NCBI GenBank assembly: GCA_963714795.1
Contig: CAVQPS010000008.1
Coordinates: 372,001-436,000, forward strand
Reading direction: 5' to 3'
Length of the DNA stretch: 64,000 nt
Source: DATIXJ01 sp963714795
GTDB lineage: Bacteria > Bacteroidota > Ignavibacteria > UBA10030 > SZUA-254
The position numbers were made by a program, and so were the translations under genes. This document shows, one piece after another, positions 57,324 to 64,000 of the stretch; position 1 is the first letter of the stretch, and each line of letters starts with the position of its first letter. A model generated the notes under the pieces. The model was not told where the DNA came from and made no database searches. It saw only the letters and a program-made list of their open reading frames with translations.

Positions 57324-57434
57324 ATCGATAACGGTCAATATACAAAATCTTGTACAGAAGAAAAAGGATTTCAACCGGCAAAATCGTTCAAGATAACACG
57401 GATACGCAAAACCTTAAAATGTTTTAATTTTTTA

Positions 57435-57462
57435 TTGACGTTTGAAAGGATTACCTTAAGGT
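57435..57462 (+). promoter_or_regulatory. Likely operator/promoter of the two-component genes
   Basis: TTGACG (57435-57440) could be a -35 box, but no good -10 follows at 16-18 bp. At the expected -10 position lies the perfect palindrome ACCTTAAGGT (57453-57462). A weak -10 with a palindrome suggests activation or repression by a bound regulator, possibly the response regulator itself. Confidence 0.4.
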
Positions 57463-57491
57463 GAAGCTACACACTAACCGATAGGCCATGT

Positions 57492-58163
57492 ATGAAAATT
57501 CTCGTTGTGGAAGATGAAAAAAAAGTTGCGAACTTTCTTCAGCAGGGTTTGCAGGAAGAAGACTATACCGTCGATGTTGCCTACGACGGCGAACAGGGGG
57601 CGCTTCTTGCGACCACGCAACCATATGATCTCATCCTTCTCGATATCCTTCTTCCGAAAAAAGACGGTGTGACGATCGTGAAAGAAATGCGTGCGAAACG
57701 GATCGAAACGCCGGTGCTGATGCTGACCGCCAAGAGTTCCGTCGATAACCGTGTGGAGGGACTGGATGCCGGAGCGGATGATTATCTTGTCAAGCCGTTT
57801 GCATTCGAAGAACTGCTTGCCCGTATCCGTTCACTGATGCGGCGCGGCGGCCCGGAAAAAACCACGGTGTTGAAGGTGTTCGACCTCCAGCTCGATACCG
57901 TCAAACATATCGCCCAGCGCGGCGAGCGCATTATCGAATTAACAGGAAAAGAATATGCCCTGCTTGAATACTTCATGAGAAATGTCAACAGGGTATTGAC
58001 ACGGACGCTGATCTCCGAGCATATCTGGAATTATAATTTCGATACCGGCACCAATGTCGTTGATGTGTATATCAATCACCTGCGTACCAAAGTTGATGAA
58101 GGATTTGAAAAGAAACTTCTTCACACCGTTCGCGGCGTCGGATATGTCCTGAAGGATGAATAG
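57492..58163 (+). CDS. OmpR/PhoB-family response regulator
   Basis: 223 residues. The receiver domain has the acidic pair in VVEDEKK, the phospho-acceptor Asp51 in LILLDILLPKKDG, the Thr in MLTAKSS and the Lys in DDYLVKPF. The winged-helix DNA-binding domain has IELTGKEYALLEYFMRN, RTLISEHIWNYNFDTGTNVVDVYINHLRTKVD and LLHTVRGVGYVLKDE. It resembles CusR/CopR-type regulators of metal or envelope stress, but the signal is unknown. The cognate kinase begins 3 bp after its stop. Confidence 0.96.
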   Translation: MKILVVEDEKKVANFLQQGLQEEDYTVDVAYDGEQGALLATTQPYDLILLDILLPKKDGVTIVKEMRAKRIETPVLMLTAKSSVDNRVEGLDAGADDYLVKPFAFEELLARIRSLMRRGGPEKTTVLKVFDLQLDTVKHIAQRGERIIELTGKEYALLEYFMRNVNRVLTRTLISEHIWNYNFDTGTNVVDVYINHLRTKVDEGFEKKLLHTVRGVGYVLKDE

Positions 58164-58166
58164 ATC

Positions 58167-59639
58167 ATGTTTGGGTGGCTGAAGTCGATCCGGACAAAAC
58201 TGACTCTGTGGTATTCATTTATCCTGCTGACAACGCTCGGCGCTTTCGGTCTGATTGCATATACATACTCCAGCCAGCAGTTGTCCGATAATCTTGACCG
58301 TTCCCTGCGGAATGAAGTGAAGTGGGTCAAGAATTTTATCGAAAGCAAATCCTCCAAAGTAAAACCGAGCAAGAAATTTTCCCAGCAACCAAAAGCACCT
58401 CAACAATCCGACCAGCAATCGGCGGTGAATGACGATAAAAATGCCGCCGATGCCGATGATATTGTGTGGGATCAGATTTATGAACATGCGCTTGTCAATC
58501 CGAAGAAAACAATCATCGAGGTGACAAATAAGTACGGTGCAATTTCGTTCCGGTCATTTCCTACCCAAGCCGAATCTCTCGATGTCGGCGAAGTTCCGTT
58601 GAATACGATCAAAATCCAGACATTGCAGAATCAAAAGGGAACCGACCTCCGCGTTGCCGCGACAAGAACGAACGATCTCGATATTTATGTTGCGTATCCT
58701 TTGTCCGAACTCACGGAAGCTCTCGACAATCTTTTTTCGATTTTTCTCATTTTAATACCGGTTGCTTTAACCATATCGGTGGGCGGGGGATGGTGGCTCG
58801 CGTATCAATCGTTGAAGCCGGTCGATGAAATAACGCGCGCCGTACAGGAAATTACGGCACAAAATCTTGATCGCCGGATTCCCGAACGGTCGGTCAACGA
58901 TGAAATCGGGCGTCTTACGTCCACGTTCAATCAAATGATCACGCGGCTGCGAAATTCCTTCGATCAGATCCGGCAGTTTTCTGCCGATGCATCGCATGAA
59001 CTGAGGACACCGCTGACCATTATGCGCGGCGAAGTGGAGCTCGCTTTACGGTATCCGAAAGAGCCGGACGAATACCGCCGTGTTTTGGTGAGCAATCTGG
59101 AAGAAGTTCTTCGTCTTTCCGCGATCGTCGATAATTTGCTGACTTTATCGAAAGCGGAATTCGGCCGCTTTGAAGTACTGAAAGAAGAAGATGTGGCTTT
59201 GCACGATCTGGTTGCCGAATTATACGATGATTGCCAGATGCTTGCGACGAAGAAAAATATTGTGATAGAACTCGCGAAGAATGAAAAGCTGACTGTCCGC
59301 GGTGATCGGATAAAACTTCGCCAGCTTCTCATGAACCTCGTCGATAATGCGATTAAATATACACCGGAACAGGGAAGGATTGTTCTCACCTCCGTCCGGG
59401 AAAACGGGTTTGCAAAAATTCACGTCAAAGATTCCGGCATCGGTATTCCGAAAGAAGACCTGCAGAAAATCTTCGATCGATTTTACCGCGTCGATAAGGC
59501 GCGGACGCGCGAGCTGGGTGGAAGCGGGTTAGGGCTTTCCATCGCAAAATGGATTGCGGAACTTCATAACGGGAGAATCGAAGTGGAAAGTGAGCCGTCG
59601 AAGGGAAGTGTTTTTACCGTTATTCTTCCGGTCGTGTAA
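58167..59639 (+). CDS. Sensor histidine kinase with HAMP domain
   Basis: 490 residues. Membrane segments lie at about 12-33 and 190-212. The periplasmic domain between contains a Gln/Lys/Ser-rich low-complexity linker (about 62-95). HAMP (about 213-265) is followed by the H box FSADASHELRTPLTIMRGEVEL with His277. NLVDNAIKY, VKDSGIGIPKEDLQKIFDRFYRVD and LGGSGLGLSIAKWIAELHNG form the ATPase core. It phosphorylates the regulator encoded just upstream. The overall form is that of CusS-like kinases. Confidence 0.96.
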   Translation: MFGWLKSIRTKLTLWYSFILLTTLGAFGLIAYTYSSQQLSDNLDRSLRNEVKWVKNFIESKSSKVKPSKKFSQQPKAPQQSDQQSAVNDDKNAADADDIVWDQIYEHALVNPKKTIIEVTNKYGAISFRSFPTQAESLDVGEVPLNTIKIQTLQNQKGTDLRVAATRTNDLDIYVAYPLSELTEALDNLFSIFLILIPVALTISVGGGWWLAYQSLKPVDEITRAVQEITAQNLDRRIPERSVNDEIGRLTSTFNQMITRLRNSFDQIRQFSADASHELRTPLTIMRGEVELALRYPKEPDEYRRVLVSNLEEVLRLSAIVDNLLTLSKAEFGRFEVLKEEDVALHDLVAELYDDCQMLATKKNIVIELAKNEKLTVRGDRIKLRQLLMNLVDNAIKYTPEQGRIVLTSVRENGFAKIHVKDSGIGIPKEDLQKIFDRFYRVDKARTRELGGSGLGLSIAKWIAELHNGRIEVESEPSKGSVFTVILPVV

Positions 59640-59668
59640 GACTCTTCCGGCTGACCGCAATTTCCGTA

Positions 59669-62600
59669 TCAGATATCTTCGCCGAGGGAAAGATAATATT
59701 GCGGCGTTGATGTTTGTTGAAGATCGAACGACCACGCAACATCCAGCTTCAACAAAAATCCAAGAACAGCCATCCGAATGCCGTAACCGGTTCCGGCAAG
59801 AAGATCCCGCATGTAGACGCTTCCGTTTTCATCACGGTCAAAGAGTTTTTCATATCTCCCCAATGTCCATGTCGATCCCATATCGAGGAAGATTGCTCCG
59901 CTCAGGCTTTGAAAGAAAATCGGCAACGGACCGGCCGCAAAATACCCGAAGAACGGAAAGCGGAATTCCATATTGACCAGACCGTATTTTGTTCCCATGC
60001 GCGCGCCGTAATCATAACCCCTAAGGGGAATGCCCGACGTCAGAAACATAATGTCTTCCGGTTTATCGATCGGGATGCGGTTGTTTTGGAATTGCCGGTT
60101 GATCCAGTTGTCCACGCCGCCGATGACGAATCGCTGCGGATCTTCTCCGAAACTTCCGCCGCCGGCAAGTCGCAGGACGAATGTATAATTCCTCCAGAAA
60201 CGCAAATAATCCCGGTAATCGAGCGTGAGAGAATAAAATCCCAACGATTGGCTTCCGAATTTCGGACTTGCCATCAGTGTGAGATTGTACCGGTCGCCGT
60301 TTGCCGGAGCGGTTATGCCCCACAGCGTATTGTCGTGAACATAACTGACGGATGGAACGAGTAACTCGCGTTCTTCTGTCGGCGTGAACGCATCGTCGAG
60401 ATTATCTTTGGTGATGTCGTACCACGATAATGAGAAATCGAACCGGTTAAATTTATCGATCGGATATAAACCGATGGCGGTGACACCGTACGTACCGAAA
60501 CGGTACAGTGAATCCGAATCGCTCGAAAGATCTCCGAGATAGAGAAACCGTGCGCTGTGAAATGCCTGAATGCCGAGATCCAGCCGTTTCGGTAAATAAA
60601 AATATGCCAGGGCAAAATCGCTGTTCTTCAAATCGAACATGAGATTGGTCAGAAGATAAATCTGGTGATTGCCCATCATGTCGCTGAAGGCCATCTCCGT
60701 TGTTCCCTGGACGCCGTAAAACGTATTGAACCCAGCGTTTCCGTAAACGATGTCGGGTGAAAAATTCAGTTTGTACTTTATAACTTTATAGTTCCCGCTT
60801 TCATCGAGGTTATTGGCGACGGAAATCGATTTCATCGTATCGGTTTTCATTTCCGGATGGTTGCGGAAGGCATCGTTGAAGACGTAATTTCTCAAATCGA
60901 TCTTCGCGTCGGTGCTGTAAATGCTTTCCGAGTCCACCTTTGCCGTTTTGATGATAACGTCATTGGATATCTGGACACCATCTTTTTTCCCGCCGGAAGT
61001 ATCGGTTTTTCGGACGGCATACATCCGTTTGAAATATTCCGTCGGTTCCAGCGTGTCCGGCTTACCGTCACGGTCAAACGGGTTTCGCATCAGGAATAAA
61101 TCGAATCCGGAATTATTCAGTGAATTAAATGCCAGCTTACTGCCATCACGGGATAAGGAAAGCTGGTAGACGCCGCTGAGCGAATTTGTTTGCGGATAAA
61201 TCTTGTTGCTGTCAAGATCATCGACATAAATATTGTTGATGCCGTTCATGTCGGAAATGAACAACAGGTGCTTTCCATCCGGTGCGGCGACCGGCGACGT
61301 TTCGTCGCTGTTCGGAAAGTCGGTAAGACGGGTGATTTTTTTTGTTGCAATGTCGATCGTAAATATATCGAGCTGGCGGAAATTGTATTTTTGCATCTTG
61401 AAATCTGCCGGGACAATCGACGGATCGGTATAGGATGACCGGTCGGACGCAAAATAAATCGATTTGCCGTCCGGTGACCATGAAGGATCGGCGTCGCTGA
61501 AAACATCGTCCGTCAGGTTGGTCAACTGCTTCGTATCAAGGTCGTACGTGTAGATATCGGAACGGCCGTCGAGCATTCCGACAAAGGCCAATACGTTGTT
61601 CGCGTGCACCGAGTCCGGACTCCATGCAACGGAAAAAATACCGTCCAGATCTAATTCGATTTTTTGTTCATGCCCGGAGTTGACATCGAAAATGAAGATG
61701 GCATCCCGTTCACCGGTTTTTGTGGCAAGTGCCAGTCGTTTGCCATCCGGCGACCAGGACATGCCGGGAGTGAGAAGATGCAATTCTTCAAAATCGGCAG
61801 TCCGTTGTCCGTTGATAAGTTTATTCTGAATCGAACCGTCGGTCGCGTTCATGATGAACACATCGAAATAATCGTCGCGGTTCGAAATAAATGCAATGCG
61901 ATCTCCCTGCGGTGAAATCGACGGGCTGGTATTATAAAAGCCGCCGTCTTTCATGTGATTTGTCAAACGTTTTGCATAATCGGTCGGCTCCTGCCGTTTG
62001 GCAATGTCGGGCCAGTACAAAACTTTTTGCTCTTTTTGCCATCGTTCCGAAAGTTCTTCGACGCTCAAACCGATCGCGGCGCGGAATCCCTGGTCGACGC
62101 TTCGTGTTCCGCGGATACGCGAAAGAATTTCACCGATTTTCTGATCGCCGTATTTCGTGGCGATATAATTCCACACGCTTTGTCCGCCGCGATAAGCAAA
62201 ATACCCGTAGAGATTTTGGATGGGCGGAAGATATTCGTGCACCGTTGCGTCGCGGAGGAACATGTCGGAATCGGTATCCCACTTTAACGATTCGTATTCG
62301 GCGAGACCTTCATTGAACCAGAGCGGAAGCTGGAGCGTAATATTATTGGTGATGATCGATTGGATTGAGCCGCCGTAAAACATGTCGTTGACCACGGCGT
62401 GAACAAGTTCGTGATGGATGACATGCCGGAATTTTTTATAATCGCCTTCGAACGGCAGTATGACGCGGTTTTTGAACAGTTCGGTCAGCCCACCGATTCC
62501 TTCTTCGAGATATTCATTGACGACGTTCGATTGCTGGAAATCGTTGTGCGAATTGTACACGATGATCGGTACCCGATTCGTCAACTGGTAGCGAAACGAT

Positions 62601-62830
62601 TTACTGATCAGAACGTATGCGGATTCCGCAGCATCGGCAGTGAAGTTTGCGAGATATTCGCCGCCGGCGCTGAAATAGACATCAAAATGACTCGACTGAA
62701 TATAATACCAGTCGAATGTTTTATACTGTACTTTGTTTTCACCGAATTGCGTTTCCTGTGCCGCCGCGTTGGTGCCGAACAGTATGACCAACGAACAAAG
62801 GACGAGGATGCACGCATGAAACTGTTTCAT
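59669..62830 (-). CDS. Outer-membrane protein: gluzincin peptidase domain, TolB-like propeller and C-terminal barrel
   Basis: 1053 residues with signal peptide MKQFHACILVLCSLVILFGTNAAAQ. An N-terminal peptidase-MA-like domain has HELVH (140-144) with the downstream WFNEGLAEYES that supplies the third zinc ligand. About six TolB/PD40 propeller blades follow (320-600), for example SPQGDRIAFISNRDDYFDVF, SPDGKRLALATKTGERDAIF and SPDGKSIYFASDRSSY. The C-terminal 350 residues resemble a BamA/surface-antigen barrel (YGARMGTKYGLVNMEFRFPF, GAIFLDMGSTW). It is probably anchored in the outer membrane with its peptidase facing the periplasm or exterior; its substrate is unknown. It converges with the kinase gene. 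Confidence 0.85.
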   Translation of the reverse strand: MKQFHACILVLCSLVILFGTNAAAQETQFGENKVQYKTFDWYYIQSSHFDVYFSAGGEYLANFTADAAESAYVLISKSFRYQLTNRVPIIVYNSHNDFQQSNVVNEYLEEGIGGLTELFKNRVILPFEGDYKKFRHVIHHELVHAVVNDMFYGGSIQSIITNNITLQLPLWFNEGLAEYESLKWDTDSDMFLRDATVHEYLPPIQNLYGYFAYRGGQSVWNYIATKYGDQKIGEILSRIRGTRSVDQGFRAAIGLSVEELSERWQKEQKVLYWPDIAKRQEPTDYAKRLTNHMKDGGFYNTSPSISPQGDRIAFISNRDDYFDVFIMNATDGSIQNKLINGQRTADFEELHLLTPGMSWSPDGKRLALATKTGERDAIFIFDVNSGHEQKIELDLDGIFSVAWSPDSVHANNVLAFVGMLDGRSDIYTYDLDTKQLTNLTDDVFSDADPSWSPDGKSIYFASDRSSYTDPSIVPADFKMQKYNFRQLDIFTIDIATKKITRLTDFPNSDETSPVAAPDGKHLLFISDMNGINNIYVDDLDSNKIYPQTNSLSGVYQLSLSRDGSKLAFNSLNNSGFDLFLMRNPFDRDGKPDTLEPTEYFKRMYAVRKTDTSGGKKDGVQISNDVIIKTAKVDSESIYSTDAKIDLRNYVFNDAFRNHPEMKTDTMKSISVANNLDESGNYKVIKYKLNFSPDIVYGNAGFNTFYGVQGTTEMAFSDMMGNHQIYLLTNLMFDLKNSDFALAYFYLPKRLDLGIQAFHSARFLYLGDLSSDSDSLYRFGTYGVTAIGLYPIDKFNRFDFSLSWYDITKDNLDDAFTPTEERELLVPSVSYVHDNTLWGITAPANGDRYNLTLMASPKFGSQSLGFYSLTLDYRDYLRFWRNYTFVLRLAGGGSFGEDPQRFVIGGVDNWINRQFQNNRIPIDKPEDIMFLTSGIPLRGYDYGARMGTKYGLVNMEFRFPFFGYFAAGPLPIFFQSLSGAIFLDMGSTWTLGRYEKLFDRDENGSVYMRDLLAGTGYGIRMAVLGFLLKLDVAWSFDLQQTSTPQYYLSLGEDI

Positions 62831-63030
62831 AAACCGTTCTTTTTTATCAAATTACAAAACAGGAAGAGTAAAAGCAATAACTTCAGATCGATTGTTCGAT
62901 TATAATAACACAAAACAAAACCGAATGGTTGCAGGGATTATGCATTTGTCGGTTAGACACCGTATTTTTCAAAAAGTTAATTTTTCGGCGTTGGAAAAAG
63001 ACGAATAACGGCGGCGGTGCGAGGGGAAGA

Positions 63031-64000
63031 TTATTTTTCCAGCAGATTGGTAAATTCTTTAATCGAATGCACTCCGGGAAACTCGGTGACAAATGTTTTT
63101 CGTTTGTCCGGGTCGAGTTGGAATGATTTTTTGAGCGATTCAAAAGCATCGAATGTTTTGCGCATCAGGAACAATACTTTCGCCCTGCTGTAATACGGGT
63201 CCGCCCACTTCGGATGGAGCTCGATACATTTATTGAATGCTTTCAGCGCTTCTTTGAAATATCCGTATTCTAAGAGTGTTTCACCGAGGTCGAACCACGC
63301 TTCGATGTTATCCGGATCGAATTTGACGGCCATTTTGTAACTGTACAATGCCTCGCGCCATTTGCCTAAGTTATACGAGACGTCGGCTTTGGCGTACCAG
63401 AGTTCCGGATAATTCTTGCAGAGATGAAGCGCCCGCGTATAATCGTTATATGCTTTCCGGAATTGTTCGAGAGAATCATAACAACTGCCGCGTCCGAAAT
63501 AGGATTCATAATGATTGGCATCGTACTTCAGCGCCTGCGTGAAGCATTTGATCGCTTCCTGATACATGCCCAATTCTTCATACGCGTTGCCGATGTTGTG
63601 CCATGCAGGGACATCCCGTTCGTCCAGCCGCAGCGTCAGCTTGTAACATTCGATGGCATCATACAATCTTCCCATATTGGCAAATGAATTGCCTTTGTTG
63701 TAAATCGCCGCTGTGAAATCGTCTTTGATTGCCAGCGCCATGTCGTAGCTTTCGATGGCCTTGGCATATTGAGCGATGCGGTTGAAGACAATGCCGCGGT
63801 TGTACCAGGCATTGTAATTGTACGGGTCGAGTTCGATATGCTTATCGTAACAGGCGAGGGCGTCTTCGGTTTTATCGAGACAGTCCAAACAAAAACCTAA
63901 TTCGTACCACGCTTCTTTGTGAGCCGGGTTGCCTTCCACGATGAACCTGAACATCCGTGCCGCATCGTCGAACCGGTCCATCCGCTCGAACGTGAGCGCT
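63031..64000 (-). CDS. TPR repeat protein, 5' end beyond the window
   Basis: The frame is open to base 64000; an internal ATG at 63981 is not the real start because the codons above it (ALTFERM) continue the repeat. At least eight consecutive 34-residue TPR units are seen, such as KEAWYELGFCLDCLDKTEDALACYDK, YNAWYNRGIVFNRIAQYAKAIESYDM, VPAWHNIGNAYEELGMYQEAIKCF and IEAWFDLGETLLEYGYFKEALKAF. No signal peptide or enzyme domain is within the visible part. It is likely a cytoplasmic or periplasmic scaffold. The 200 bp between it and the peptidase-propeller gene hold no gene. Confidence 0.9.
   Translation of the reverse strand, partial: ALTFERMDRFDDAARMFRFIVEGNPAHKEAWYELGFCLDCLDKTEDALACYDKHIELDPYNYNAWYNRGIVFNRIAQYAKAIESYDMALAIKDDFTAAIYNKGNSFANMGRLYDAIECYKLTLRLDERDVPAWHNIGNAYEELGMYQEAIKCFTQALKYDANHYESYFGRGSCYDSLEQFRKAYNDYTRALHLCKNYPELWYAKADVSYNLGKWREALYSYKMAVKFDPDNIEAWFDLGETLLEYGYFKEALKAFNKCIELHPKWADPYYSRAKVLFLMRKTFDAFESLKKSFQLDPDKRKTFVTEFPGVHSIKEFTNLLEK

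Noticed and set aside
1..64000. tRNA, rRNA or known riboswitch
   Set aside because: No cloverleaf with a GTTCGAATCC-type arm and no recognisable rRNA or riboswitch core was seen by eye; a covariance-model search would be decisive.

Overview
The window is 64 kb of a chromosome from a Gram-negative bacterium of the Bacteroidota/FCB group. It is most likely Ignavibacteria-like rather than Bacteroidia; this placement is inferred. At least four large secreted proteins end in a type IX secretion (T9SS) sorting domain of the 'QNYPNPFNPST' style, lipoproteins and outer-membrane-type proteins are common, and several promoters have the TTGA(C/T)T-17 bp-TATAT(A/T) form instead of the Bacteroidia -7/-33 type. 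I see no rRNA, tRNA, CRISPR array, transposase or phage genes.

Layout. 0-6 kb: AMMECR1-MEMO-DUF2520 operon (-), then a phosphohexomutase overlapping a lone EutN/CcmL protein (+), tandem hairpins, an AT-rich stretch with a broken gene, and dprA. 6-14 kb: DUF3109, rpoN, hslV, hslU (+), DUF3467 and a TPR lipoprotein (-), HIT protein and NADP isocitrate dehydrogenase (+). 14-25 kb: three giant secreted T9SS substrates (-): a cohesin/Ig-like protein, a 1757-residue beta-helix protein with dockerin and cohesin modules, and an Asp-box propeller protein. 25-31 kb (+): clpS, alaS (middle badly damaged), gmhA, a polyprenyl-phosphate sugar transferase and a small membrane protein. 31-45 kb (-): an SdrD-like T9SS protein, an S46 dipeptidyl peptidase, and an accessory stretch (membrane protein, alpha/beta hydrolase, lipoproteins, trehalase-like glycosidase flanked by gene fossils, cysteine-synthase-like enzyme, DUF4242, DsrE-like lipoprotein, broken AAA ATPase/TOPRIM gene). 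45-53 kb (-): secD-secF-STAS, purA-histidine kinase-dctQ-dctM. 53-64 kb: GHL10-type glycosidase (+), TRAP periplasmic components tatT-dctP (-), an OmpR-type two-component system (+), a peptidase/TolB-propeller/barrel protein and a TPR protein (-).

How the genes work together. dctQ-dctM and tatT-dctP, 8 kb apart, together make a complete TPR-associated TRAP (TPAT) transporter. SecDF supports export of the many signal-peptide proteins, which the T9SS (machinery not in the window) would then carry outside. gmhA and the sugar transferase fit surface polysaccharide synthesis.

The strongest cross-cutting observation concerns broken reading frames. They occur in alaS, the SdrD-like protein, the propeller protein, the hydrolase, a membrane protein, dctM and the ATPase. 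Most can be repaired by adding or removing one base, often in a homopolymer. Since alaS is normally essential, consensus errors are the likeliest cause, and these genes should not be read as pseudogenes without checking. The most interesting biological signals are a 35-bp promoter-like element in front of three neighbouring accessory genes, the cohesin/dockerin pair, and duplicated gene tails flanking the glycosidase. All coordinates and motifs were read by eye; no database search was run.
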